This document shows, in pieces, positions 10,044 to 17,753 of a stretch of DNA of 51,241 nucleotides. Origin of the DNA: Alsobacter soli. GTDB lineage: Bacteria; Pseudomonadota; Alphaproteobacteria; Rhizobiales; Beijerinckiaceae. The stretch lies in assembly GCF_003004785.1 (NCBI RefSeq), contig NZ_PVZS01000035.1:1-51241 (forward strand), written 5' to 3'. The position numbers were made by a program, and so were the translations under genes. The stretch's first letter is position 1; the number at the start of each line of letters is the position of its first letter. Below the pieces are notes generated by a model. The model was not told where the DNA came from. It made no database searches and worked only from the letters and a program-made list of their open reading frames with translations.

Positions 10044-11270
10044 TTGGCCGAGTTCCGAATGCCCTCTCTAGGCGCCGACATGGAGGCCGGCACGCTCGTC
10101 GAATGGCTCGTGAAGCCGGGGGACCAGGTTCATCGGGGCGACGTTGTCGCCGTTGTCGAGACGCAGAAGGGCGCCATCGAGATCGAGATCTTCGAATCCG
10201 GAACCGTTGAGGAGATTCTCGTTCCTCTCGACGAGAGGGTGCCGGTCGGGACTCCCCTGGCGAGACTTCGGCTGGAAGGCGAGGGGGCCGAGCCTGCCCC
10301 TCGCCCTCCGCCGTCCTCGCCGGAAGCCACGGCGGCGCTTGGGGCGGCCCCGGAGGGCGGCGAGCCGAAGCCTTTCCTGCCCCTCGCGCGTCCCGGGCCG
10401 GCCGCGCCGGCCGAAGCGGAGCTTCGCCCTGCGGCCGAGCGCATTCTTGCCTCGCCGGCCGCGCGCAGGATCGCCAGCGAGCGCGGTCTCGACCTCGCGG
10501 CCTTGACCGGCAGCGGCCCTGGGGGCGCTGTTATCAGCCCGGACCTCGACCGAGCGCCCGCGGAAGAGCCCCGGGTGGCTGGCCCACGGGCAAGGCCCGG
10601 CCTCGATCTCGACGCCATGCGTTCCGCCATTGCGGGGGCCATGGCGCGGTCCAAGCGGGAAATACCCCACTACTACCTCCAGCACACCGTCGACATGGCC
10701 ACGGCCCTGGATTGGCTCGCGGAGGCGAACGCCGGGCGAACACCGGAGCGCCGGCTGCTCGCGGGGGCCCTGTTCATCAAGGCCGTCGCGCTGGCCGCCC
10801 GGCGCTTTCCGGCCCTCAACGGATTTTTCGGCACGAAGAATTTCGAGCCTTCGCGTGCGGTCCATGTCGGAGTGGCCATCGCCATCCGTGGCGGCGGCCT
10901 AGCGGCGCCCGCCCTGCATGACGCCGATCGTCTGTCCCTCGGCGAGCTGATGGACGGGATGCGCGACCTCGTGCAGCGGACCCGCGCAGGGCGCATGCGC
11001 AGCTCGGAAATCGCCGACGCCACGATTACGGTGTCGAGCCTCGGCGAGCGCGGCGTGGAGGCCCTCTACGGCGTTATCTACCCGCCCCAGGTCGCCATCG
11101 TCGGTTTCGGCAAAATTGTCCAGCGGCCCTGGGTCATCGACGGCGCAGTCGGCCCCCGGCCGGTCGTGACGGCGACGCTGGGGGCCGATCACCGGGTCAG
11201 CGACGGCCACGCAGGCGCGCTCTTTCTCGCCCATATCGACAAGCTTCTCCAGGAGCCAGAACGCCTATGA
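10044..11270 (+). CDS. Dihydrolipoamide acyltransferase, E2 subunit
   Basis: The 408-residue protein has the standard E2 layout. A lipoyl domain covers residues 1-75, with the modified lysine in VVETQKGAIEIE (Lys42) where most E2 proteins read DKA. A proline/alanine-rich linker covers 80-130. A peripheral subunit-binding domain follows at about 135-168 (ILASPAARRIASERG), and the acyltransferase core at about 185-408. The core ends with the catalytic DHRVSDG motif (His383, Asp387). It transfers the acyl group from lipoamide to CoA. The TTG start at 10044 is chosen because a perfect AGGAGG lies 5 bases upstream. No dihydrolipoamide dehydrogenase (E3) gene follows, so the complex must use an E3 from elsewhere. 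Confidence 0.92.
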   Translation: MAEFRMPSLGADMEAGTLVEWLVKPGDQVHRGDVVAVVETQKGAIEIEIFESGTVEEILVPLDERVPVGTPLARLRLEGEGAEPAPRPPPSSPEATAALGAAPEGGEPKPFLPLARPGPAAPAEAELRPAAERILASPAARRIASERGLDLAALTGSGPGGAVISPDLDRAPAEEPRVAGPRARPGLDLDAMRSAIAGAMARSKREIPHYYLQHTVDMATALDWLAEANAGRTPERRLLAGALFIKAVALAARRFPALNGFFGTKNFEPSRAVHVGVAIAIRGGGLAAPALHDADRLSLGELMDGMRDLVQRTRAGRMRSSEIADATITVSSLGERGVEALYGVIYPPQVAIVGFGKIVQRPWVIDGAVGPRPVVTATLGADHRVSDGHAGALFLAHIDKLLQEPERL

Positions 11271-11539
11271 GCACGCCGCCCATCGAGACGACCATTCTCG
11301 AGGAACTCGGAAACATTGCGCCGGAGGCCGACCTGTCCTCCCTAGACAGGCGGGCCGACCTGCGTGAGGCGCTCGACATCGACTCCATGGACTTCCTCAA
11401 CCTCGTCGCCGCCCTGCACAAGCGCCTCGGCATCGACATTCCTGAACTCGACTATCCACAGATGTTTACGCTCGACGGGGCCCTCGCTTACTTGGGCAGG
11501 CGGATCGGGCGGCAGCTTGAGCCAGATCCTCGAGCGTGA
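11267..11539 (+). CDS. Acyl carrier protein
   Basis: The 90-residue protein is an acyl carrier protein: helix 1 is acidic, and the phosphopantetheine site is in LDIDSMDFLNLVAAL with Ser40 as the attachment residue. It overlaps the E2 stop as ATGA, so it is translationally coupled to the 2-oxoacid dehydrogenase genes. An ACP in this position is unusual. Possible roles are acceptance of acyl groups from the E2 or ligase, or a carrier role for lipoyl/octanoyl transfer to the complex. These are inferences; the sequence shows only the fold, the serine motif and the operon position. Confidence 0.88.
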   Translation: MSTPPIETTILEELGNIAPEADLSSLDRRADLREALDIDSMDFLNLVAALHKRLGIDIPELDYPQMFTLDGALAYLGRRIGRQLEPDPRA

Positions 11540-11717
11540 TGCAGGATCAGCGCTCAATAGCACATCTTCTGTAGCGCTATTTACAGCGTTCTCTTGGGTC
11601 AACGAATTCGAGGCCGAGTTTCCACGACTTCGCGCACGTCTGGCCTGCGCCGCAGCATTGACTGGGCGCTCTGGTCCTCTCGAGCCGGAGTGGTCGCCTG
11701 GGTTCGTTGTATGTCCC
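11540..11717. other. Start of the gap after the ACP operon
   Basis: No gene is supported between the ACP stop and the weak minus-strand frame at 11718-12014. AGCGCT occurs twice around 11551-11576, but the spacing and lack of a T-run do not make a convincing terminator. Confidence 0.35.
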
Positions 11718-12014
11718 TCACGAGACCTGCAGCGTCGCCTTTTCCGCCTCGTCACTCCCATGCAGGCCTCGCTTGAGCGCCGGATCAGGGTTTGCCTTGG
11801 TCAAAGGCTCGCCGGTTGCCTCCAGCTTCGCGCCTGCAGCGGCCTCACGAGGCGGATCGGCAGGACGGCCGCTCCCGACCCAGCGCAGGTATTCTGGATC
11901 GACGAAGGGGGACGGCCAGGACTGCCCTTCGAAGCGGGCGCCTGCGCGCGTCACCGCAGGGCGTCTGTTAGGTGGACGCCCGTGGTTCACCGGTTCGAGG
12001 GCGTGTAATCTCAC
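11718..12014 (-). CDS. Possible hypothetical protein (98 aa)
   Basis: A 98-codon frame starting with GTG at 12014. Codons in its middle part mostly end in G or C, as in neighbouring real genes, which is the main support. The product contains EGQSWPSPFVDPEYLRWVG and a charged end, and no family was recognised. There is no good ribosome site, and codons at both ends look less biased. It may be a remnant of a longer gene or a chance frame. It is divergent from the histidine kinase at 12073. Confidence 0.25.
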   Translation of the reverse strand: MRLHALEPVNHGRPPNRRPAVTRAGARFEGQSWPSPFVDPEYLRWVGSGRPADPPREAAAGAKLEATGEPLTKANPDPALKRGLHGSDEAEKATLQVS

Positions 12015-12015
12015 G

Positions 12016-12040
12016 GGGACGGACGGGCTTCGCTCCCGTT
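12016..12040 (+). promoter_or_regulatory. Possible EcfG-type stress promoter
   Basis: GGGAC at 12016-12020 and CGTT at 12037-12040 are 16 bases apart. The alphaproteobacterial general-stress sigma factor EcfG is known to use GGAAC-N16/17-CGTT. The element lies 32 bp before the HWE kinase start. One base differs from consensus, and such short motifs occur by chance, so this is only a candidate. Confidence 0.28.
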
Positions 12041-12072
12041 AGATGCGGAGACATGAAGACTGGAGCTAGGCC

Positions 12073-13068
12073 ATGAACCTAGAGGATCTATATCGTCTTC
12101 TCCGGAGCAGCCATGTTCAGGCGCAGGGGATTGTCGATACCATCGACGAGCCCCTCGTCGTCCTGGACGAACACGGCTGCGTGCTCGACGCCAACCGAGC
12201 TTTCTTCAGCACCTTCCTGGTCGAACGAGACGACACCATCGGTGGCCGCCTGCGTGACCTCGGCAATGGTCAGTGGGACATTCCCGAGCTTACGACGCTG
12301 ATCTCGGAGGTGATCCCGAAGGCTACAGCCGTGATCGACTACGAGGTCACGCACACGTTTCCTCATATCGGCATGCGCACATTCCTCGTGACGGCACGAC
12401 GGTTGTGGAAGCCTGACGACAACAGCACCAACGTCCTGGTCGTGTTCAGCGATGTGACGGAGAGCCAGGAGAAAGAGCGAGAAAGCTCGCTCCTTTTCTC
12501 CGAACTGCGCCATAGGATGTCGAACCTGCTCGGAGTGGTGCGCGCCATCGCGAACCAGACGGAAACGAAGGGCAAGACGGCAGACGAGTACAAGGCCGCC
12601 TTCCTGGGCCGTTTCGAGACTTTGTTGATAGCCCAATCGCTCATGGAGGGCGGCGGCCATCCTGTTCAGCTTGCCGACCTGATCACCAAGGTGGTCGCCG
12701 GTCTCGGCGGGGACAGGCTCCATCTCTCGGGAGGACCAGGCGTCCTCATTGCTGAGAAGCAGATCGTACCACTGACCATGATTGTCCATGAACTGGGAAC
12801 GAATGCGCTCAAATACGGCGCGTTCTCGGAGAACACCGGCGCCGTGGACATAAGCTGGGAGATTGTCTCCGAAAACACATCGCGCTCTCTCCGTCTGGTT
12901 TGGCGCGAGAGGTGCGCGGCTCCCGTATCTCGTCCTGAACGAACGGGCGTTGGAACGGGTGTGATCCAGAACAGCGCCAAAATCGGCCTACACGGATCAG
13001 CGGAGCTAAAGTTCGAGAGGGAAGGTTTGGTCGCAACCCTCCTCGTGCCGCTGATCGAACCGGATTGA
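12073..13068 (+). CDS. PAS-domain HWE-type sensor histidine kinase
   Basis: The 331-residue cytoplasmic kinase has an N-terminal PAS-like domain (about 15-130, with DEHGCVLDANRAF and VVFSDVTESQEKE). The HWE dimerisation region SELRHRMSNLLGVVRAI follows, with the phospho-accepting His147. The ATP-binding domain includes the N-box VHELGTNALKYGAFS (238-252) and the W-x-E part of the HWE signature in LVWRERCA (277-279). HWE kinases are largely alphaproteobacterial, and several feed the PhyR-NepR-EcfG general stress system. No response regulator is adjacent, so its partner is encoded elsewhere. No membrane segment is present, so the signal is sensed in the cytoplasm, possibly by the PAS domain. 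Confidence 0.9.
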   Translation: MNLEDLYRLLRSSHVQAQGIVDTIDEPLVVLDEHGCVLDANRAFFSTFLVERDDTIGGRLRDLGNGQWDIPELTTLISEVIPKATAVIDYEVTHTFPHIGMRTFLVTARRLWKPDDNSTNVLVVFSDVTESQEKERESSLLFSELRHRMSNLLGVVRAIANQTETKGKTADEYKAAFLGRFETLLIAQSLMEGGGHPVQLADLITKVVAGLGGDRLHLSGGPGVLIAEKQIVPLTMIVHELGTNALKYGAFSENTGAVDISWEIVSENTSRSLRLVWRERCAAPVSRPERTGVGTGVIQNSAKIGLHGSAELKFEREGLVATLLVPLIEPD

Positions 13069-13166
13069 TGAAGACACGCGCGAGCGCCTAGCCCACGAAG
13101 CCGCCGATCTGGGCGCGCTCGGCCGGCTGGACACGATTGCTGGCGGCCCAACAGTGGCAGTTCCCC

Positions 13167-13301
13167 ATGGATGAACGATATGTCTTCGGCTGGCGTCACA
13201 ACGTGCTTGGGGACAACGCCAATGCGGCGACCCTTCGTGTCCTCGTCTACATCGCGGTTGCCGACCTCGCTCTGGTGCTGATCTCGTACCTGCTTTGGTG
13301 A
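13167..13301 (+). CDS. Possible small membrane protein (44 aa)
   Basis: A 44-codon frame starts MDERYVFGWRHN and continues into one hydrophobic segment from about residue 24 to the end (LRVLVYIAVADLALVLISYL). Codons mostly end in G or C as in real genes of the window. There is no strong ribosome site. It lies between the HWE kinase and the sigma region 1.1 protein on the same strand. No family was recognised. Confidence 0.42.
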   Translation: MDERYVFGWRHNVLGDNANAATLRVLVYIAVADLALVLISYLLW

Positions 13302-13381
13302 CGCTGCTAAGAGGCTCAACCGCTTTGCAGGTTGAGGCGTTGCCCCAGGCCAGCCGGAACATGTGTAATGGGAGCGCGCCT

Positions 13382-13825
13382 ATGCCTGCAGCAATCTCCT
13401 CGGACCTGCTTGCCCGGCTCCTCGCCAATGGACGGAAACGTGGCCGCCTGACCGTGGACGATCTGGCGCAGGTCCTGCCCATCGACTCGATGGCGCCCGA
13501 CGAAATCGCGCTCGTGGTCGCCCATCTGGAAGAAGCAGGAGTCCCCGTGGAGGTGGATGAGGCATTGCTTCGAGGGCGGCCCGCGTCAGGGGCAGCGCGT
13601 CCGGCCCCGGGTGGCTTCACCTTGCCCGAGGAACCAAGGCGGGATGGACCACGGGCTACATCACCACAGCAGCTGGGAGGCGCACCGACCGGGCCCTCCG
13701 TGTCTCGAGCGGAATCAAGGGCTGTCGGCTGGTCGCAGTGGAGAATGCCGGTCCTCCTTGCAGCCGTCGTGTTCGCGATTGTGCTGGTGTGGACTCTCAT
13801 CCGCTGGGTCGGGGTAGCTGGATGA
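13382..13825 (+). CDS. Membrane-anchored sigma-70 region 1.1-like protein
   Basis: The first 63 residues look like region 1.1 of the housekeeping sigma factor: LLARLLANGRKRGRLTVDDL, then AQVLPIDSMAPDEI and VVAHLEEAGVPVEV. In RpoD this acidic domain occupies the DNA channel of RNA polymerase holoenzyme before promoter opening. A proline/glycine-rich linker (64-118) leads to one strongly hydrophobic helix (about 122-141) and a six-residue tail. This predicts a tail-anchored protein with the sigma-like domain in the cytoplasm. No other sigma region is present. The ATG at 13382 has GGGAG 8 bases upstream; an in-frame ATG at 13361 is possible. Stand-alone region 1.1 proteins are known in the Pfam family, but their function is unclear. 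Confidence 0.72.
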   Translation: MPAAISSDLLARLLANGRKRGRLTVDDLAQVLPIDSMAPDEIALVVAHLEEAGVPVEVDEALLRGRPASGAARPAPGGFTLPEEPRRDGPRATSPQQLGGAPTGPSVSRAESRAVGWSQWRMPVLLAAVVFAIVLVWTLIRWVGVAG

Positions 13826-13945
13826 GGATCGGACCCAGCTTGCGACCCAGAGCCGAGATCTTCCCGTAGAAGGCGTCCAGTGGCGCGGAGAGGGCGGGCC
13901 AGTCTGAATGCGTGACGGTCTTCGAGCCCTCAACGAGAACCGGAC
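13797..13945 (-). pseudogene. DUF72 (YecE-like) gene fragment
   Basis: Read on the minus strand, this stretch encodes SKTVTHSDWPALSAPLDAFY followed by GKISALGRKLGPILIQLP and a stop. DUF72 proteins have closely similar text in their middle, where a lysine/threonine-histidine segment precedes a helix and then LG.KLGPILWQLPP. The rest of the domain (about 250 residues) is absent on both sides. The fragment overlaps the 3' end of the sigma region 1.1 gene. It is best read as the leftover of a deleted gene. Confidence 0.45.
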
Positions 13946-14067
13946 CTCCCGCAATGCTTGAATCGGTTGGCCGGGAACTCCCGAAGGCGTGACCCATTAT
14001 GCATAGCTCACGGTTCGTACGTGCGTGACGCTTGGGAGATCGGCCTCGAGAGAACCAGGAGGATTCA

Positions 14068-15552
14068 ATGGAACGGCTCGGAGGCGAGGCCGAGACTGGC
14101 ATCGCCGGGTTGGACGACGTTCTCAACGGGGGCCTGGAGAGAGGCCGTGTTTTTCTGTTTGAGGGCAGCCCCGGGACTGGCAAAACCACGGTGGCGCTGC
14201 AGTTCCTCTTGCAGGGCGCCGCGCAGGGCGAGCGGTGCCTCTACGTTACCCTTTCCGAGACTGAAGACGAGTTGCGCGCCTCCGCCGCCTCGCACGGATG
14301 GTCGCTCGAGGGGATGGAGGTCTACGAACTCGTCCCCCCGGAGAGCCTGCTCGATGAGGACCAGCAGCAGAGCCTGCTTTATTCGTCAGATCTTGAGCTT
14401 GGCGAAACCACGAAGCGCATTTTCGAGGCTTTTGATCGCCTGACACCGGACAGAGTGGTGCTCGACAGCCTTTCCGAGATCCGCTTGCTGGCGCAGAGTT
14501 CCCTGCGCTACCGGCGCCAGATCTTGGCCCTGAAGCACTTTTTCGCCCGCCAGAATGCGACGGTGATGATGCTGGATGACCTCACGAGCGATACTGGCGA
14601 CAAGACGGTGCACTCGATTGCGCATGGCGTGGTCCGACTTGAGGAGTTGTCGCCCGAATACGGCGCGGAGCGTAGGCGGCTCAGAGTTCTCAAATACCGA
14701 GGTCGCCGCATCCGTGGCGGTTTCCATGACTTCGCAATCAAAACGGGCGGCGCCAAGGTATTCCCGAGGCTCATCTCGGCCGAACACAGAGGAACCTTCA
14801 CGCGCGACGTGCTTTCGACGAACTCGGCGGAGTTCAATGCGCTGCTCGGCGGGGGCGTCGAGCGAGGATCGAGCGTCCTGATCCTCGGCCCGGCCGGAAC
14901 AGGCAAGACCATCATCACCCTGACGTTCGTAAAGAGCGCGATAGAGCGCGGCGAACATGCCGCCATGTTCGTGTTTGACGAGGAGCTCGGGCTGCTGATT
15001 GAGCGCGCCGCCGCGCTCGGCATCGACCTGCAATCCATGATCGACTCCAGGGCTCTCGTGCTTGAGCAGGTGGATGCGGCCGAGTTGACGCCGGGCGAAT
15101 TCGCTGAACGCGTTCGCGTGTGCGTGGAGACGCATGGCGCGCGTACTGTCGTGATTGACAGTCTCAATGGTTATCAGGCCGCGATGCCGGGGGAGCACGC
15201 GCTAGTCCTCCACATGCACGAGCTGCTGCAGTATCTGAACCGACGGGGCGTGACGACTTTCCTGACCGTCGCCCAGCACGGCCTCGTGGGCGACATGAAA
15301 GCGCCAGTCGATATCACTTATCTAGCCGATACTGTGGTCCTGCTGCGCTACTTCGAGGCGTTGGGTCGCGTCCGAAGGGCGATCTCGGTAATGAAGAAAC
15401 GCACCGGAACGCACGAGGACACGATCCGCGAGTATCAGATCGACCGGGCGGGGGTGACGCTCGGACCGCCGCTCTCCAACTTTCAGGGCGTGTTGCGCGG
15501 CGTTCCGGTTCTCATCGGGAACGAAGGGCTGATGGAGCGCAATCCATCATGA
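14068..15552 (+). CDS. KaiC-like tandem RecA-type ATPase
   Basis: The 494-residue protein has two KaiC/RecA-type ATPase domains. The first has Walker A GSPGTGKTT (Lys39) and Walker B-like RVVLDSLSEI. The second has GPAGTGKTI (about 274-282), an acidic FDEELGLL segment and TVVIDSLNGY. Both domains carry the family's C-terminal arginine-rich MKKRTGTHE-type region. In cyanobacteria KaiC is the clock oscillator; in other bacteria KaiC homologues often sit beside histidine kinases and have signalling or stress roles. No kaiB or kaiA is present. The ATG at 14068 follows an AGGAGG site. The stop overlaps the start of the next gene, a hybrid histidine kinase, as ATGA. Confidence 0.92.
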   Translation: MERLGGEAETGIAGLDDVLNGGLERGRVFLFEGSPGTGKTTVALQFLLQGAAQGERCLYVTLSETEDELRASAASHGWSLEGMEVYELVPPESLLDEDQQQSLLYSSDLELGETTKRIFEAFDRLTPDRVVLDSLSEIRLLAQSSLRYRRQILALKHFFARQNATVMMLDDLTSDTGDKTVHSIAHGVVRLEELSPEYGAERRRLRVLKYRGRRIRGGFHDFAIKTGGAKVFPRLISAEHRGTFTRDVLSTNSAEFNALLGGGVERGSSVLILGPAGTGKTIITLTFVKSAIERGEHAAMFVFDEELGLLIERAAALGIDLQSMIDSRALVLEQVDAAELTPGEFAERVRVCVETHGARTVVIDSLNGYQAAMPGEHALVLHMHELLQYLNRRGVTTFLTVAQHGLVGDMKAPVDITYLADTVVLLRYFEALGRVRRAISVMKKRTGTHEDTIREYQIDRAGVTLGPPLSNFQGVLRGVPVLIGNEGLMERNPS

Positions 15553-17582
15553 AGCGCGCCACCGTCTCGGAGCGAGGCCTAGTCCTAGCCCCGCTGGGTC
15601 GGGACGCGGCCATTGCGTCGGCGATGCTGTCCGAGGGCGGGATCGTCGCAACGGTCTGCCCAACGCTCTCTTACCTGCTGCAAGAGCTCGATGCTGGCGC
15701 GGGCTTTGTCGTCGTCACGGAGGAGGCGATCGATACCGCGGATCTCCACGGTCTCTCAACATGGATCAAAGAACAGGAGGAGTGGTCGGACCTCCCATTC
15801 GTCCTCCTGACGAGCCGCGGCGGAGGCCTGGAACGCAATCCCGCGGCCGTGCGGCATCTCGACGTCTTGGGCAATGTCACGTTCCTGGAACGTCCGTTTC
15901 ATCCTACCACCCTCATCAGCCTTGCTCGTTCGGCGTTGCGGGGGCGGAGGCGGCAATATGAGGCGCGCAGCAGACTCGTCGCCCTGAGGGAAAGTGAAGC
16001 GCGCTATCGAATGCTCTTCGACACCATGGACGAGGGTTTCTGCATCATCGAGTTCCTCGATGGGCCGCACGGACCATTGAGCGACTATGTGCACGTCCAG
16101 GCAAACCCCGCCTATGAACGCCACGCCGGCATCACCAATGTGGTCGGGAAAAGAGTGCGCGATATGGTTCCAGATGAGGCGGAGGGCTGGGTGGAGCTTT
16201 ACCGCCGCGTCCTGCTGACCGGCGAGCCCGTCCGGTTCCAGCGGAAGCTCGAGGCGACTGGCCGTCATTTGGAGCTGGCGTCCTTCCGCGTCGACCCGCC
16301 CAGCCGGCGCGAAGTCGCGGTCGTGTTCCAGGACGTGACCGATCGCCAGCGTGCGGAGCAAGATCTTCGTGACCTCAACGAGACACTGGAGCGAAGGGTC
16401 GAGGAGGCTGTCGCGGAGCGCGGCACGGCTTTGGCTCAGCTCCATGAAGCGCAGAAGCTGGACACGCTGGGGCAGCTGACAGGCGGGGTCGCGCACGACA
16501 TCAACAACCTGCTCACGCCAATCACGGGCGCTCTCGACGTCCTGAACCGCCGCTACGCCGGCAGTGACGCGCGTGCGGCTCGCCTGCTCGACGGGGCTCT
16601 CCAATCCGCCGAACGGGCCAAGACTCTCGTGAATCGGCTGTTGGGGTTTGCTCGCCGGCAGGCGCTGGAGACCCACGCAGTCGATATCAGCGGCCTGCTA
16701 AAGGGGATGCGCGATCTCGTCGCGAGCTCGATCGGATCCGCCGTGGAGCTCCGGATGGTGCCCGACCGTGACCTCCCGGCGGCGCTCGCCGATCCGAACC
16801 AGTTGGAGCTCGCAGTCCTCAATCTTTGCGTCAACGCGCGCGACGCCATGGAAAACGGCGGCGTCCTGACGATCGCGGCGGAACGGGCGGTGATTGGCCC
16901 GCGCAGCCCAGCGAACTTGAAGCCTGGCGCCTATGTGAAGCTGTCCGTGATCGATACCGGATCGGGCATGGACGAAGCGACCCTGGCCAAGGCCGTGGAG
17001 CCGTTCTTCTCAACGAAAGGTGTGGGGCGGGGCACCGGCCTGGGGCTCTCGATGGTGCACGGGCTCGCGGGCCAGCTCGGAGGCGCGTTCGTCCTTACGA
17101 GCGCCCTCGGCGAGGGAACGCGTGCGGACCTTTACCTGCCTGTCGCGCAGTCTCCCGCGAAGCCAAGCACGCGAGGCCATACGCCTCTGGCGCCGAGCGT
17201 GCGCGCGCTTTCTGTGCTGCTCGTTGACGATGAGGATCTCGTCCGCCGAGGCACCGCAGAGATGCTCCGGGAAATGGGCCACAACGTGCACGAGGCGTCC
17301 GGCGCAGCGCAGGCCCTCGCGGTCCTGGGCGCGGGCGCCTCAGTCGACGTATTGGTGACGGACTACATGATGCCCCACATGAATGGCGCCGAACTCGCCC
17401 GATGCGTGTGGCGCGCCCAACCTAATCTTCCGGTGCTCGTGATAACGGGCTACGCCGGCCGGGAGCTAGATTCTGGGCTGGCGCAGTTGGCGAAGCCGTT
17501 CAGACAGTCGGAACTGGCCGCCGCACTCGACGTGTTGGTGCGCCCTCGAGAAGGAAACGTCGTGCCCCTTATTCGACCCTAG
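15549..17582 (+). CDS. Hybrid histidine kinase with pseudo-receiver, PAS and REC domains
   Basis: The 677-residue protein has, in order, a receiver-like domain at about 10-135, a PAS domain (about 150-275), a coiled coil (275-310), a HisKA domain with GGVAHDINNLLTPI (phospho-accepting His near 316), and an ATPase domain with NLCVNARDAM, DTGSGMDEA and GTGLGLSMVHGLAGQ. A C-terminal receiver follows with LLVDDEDLVRRG and VTDYMMPHMNG (phospho-acceptor Asp near 603). The first receiver reads FVVVTEEAID where the acceptor aspartate is expected, so it is probably not phosphorylated. There are no membrane segments. Its start overlaps the KaiC-like gene, so the two should act together, perhaps with the ATPase binding the pseudo-receiver. 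Confidence 0.9.
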   Translation: MKRATVSERGLVLAPLGRDAAIASAMLSEGGIVATVCPTLSYLLQELDAGAGFVVVTEEAIDTADLHGLSTWIKEQEEWSDLPFVLLTSRGGGLERNPAAVRHLDVLGNVTFLERPFHPTTLISLARSALRGRRRQYEARSRLVALRESEARYRMLFDTMDEGFCIIEFLDGPHGPLSDYVHVQANPAYERHAGITNVVGKRVRDMVPDEAEGWVELYRRVLLTGEPVRFQRKLEATGRHLELASFRVDPPSRREVAVVFQDVTDRQRAEQDLRDLNETLERRVEEAVAERGTALAQLHEAQKLDTLGQLTGGVAHDINNLLTPITGALDVLNRRYAGSDARAARLLDGALQSAERAKTLVNRLLGFARRQALETHAVDISGLLKGMRDLVASSIGSAVELRMVPDRDLPAALADPNQLELAVLNLCVNARDAMENGGVLTIAAERAVIGPRSPANLKPGAYVKLSVIDTGSGMDEATLAKAVEPFFSTKGVGRGTGLGLSMVHGLAGQLGGAFVLTSALGEGTRADLYLPVAQSPAKPSTRGHTPLAPSVRALSVLLVDDEDLVRRGTAEMLREMGHNVHEASGAAQALAVLGAGASVDVLVTDYMMPHMNGAELARCVWRAQPNLPVLVITGYAGRELDSGLAQLAKPFRQSELAAALDVLVRPREGNVVPLIRP

Positions 17583-17753
17583 AGCAAAGCGGCCCTTCGA
17601 AGCTGCCGCTGCGAGGTGCGGCTTGCGCCAACTCGGGATTTGGTTCGTTCGGAAAGTGTGTGTGCGCCCCGCAGCCACTGATCAAAGAGCCCGCCTTGCC
17701 GCCCACGTTGCGCCCCTTGGATCCGCACCACTGGGCTCCGGAAGGCGAGCCGC

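Noticed and set aside
11551-11576. Repeated AGCGCT after the ACP gene as a terminator
   Set aside because: Each copy is self-palindromic and there is no stable stem followed by T residues.
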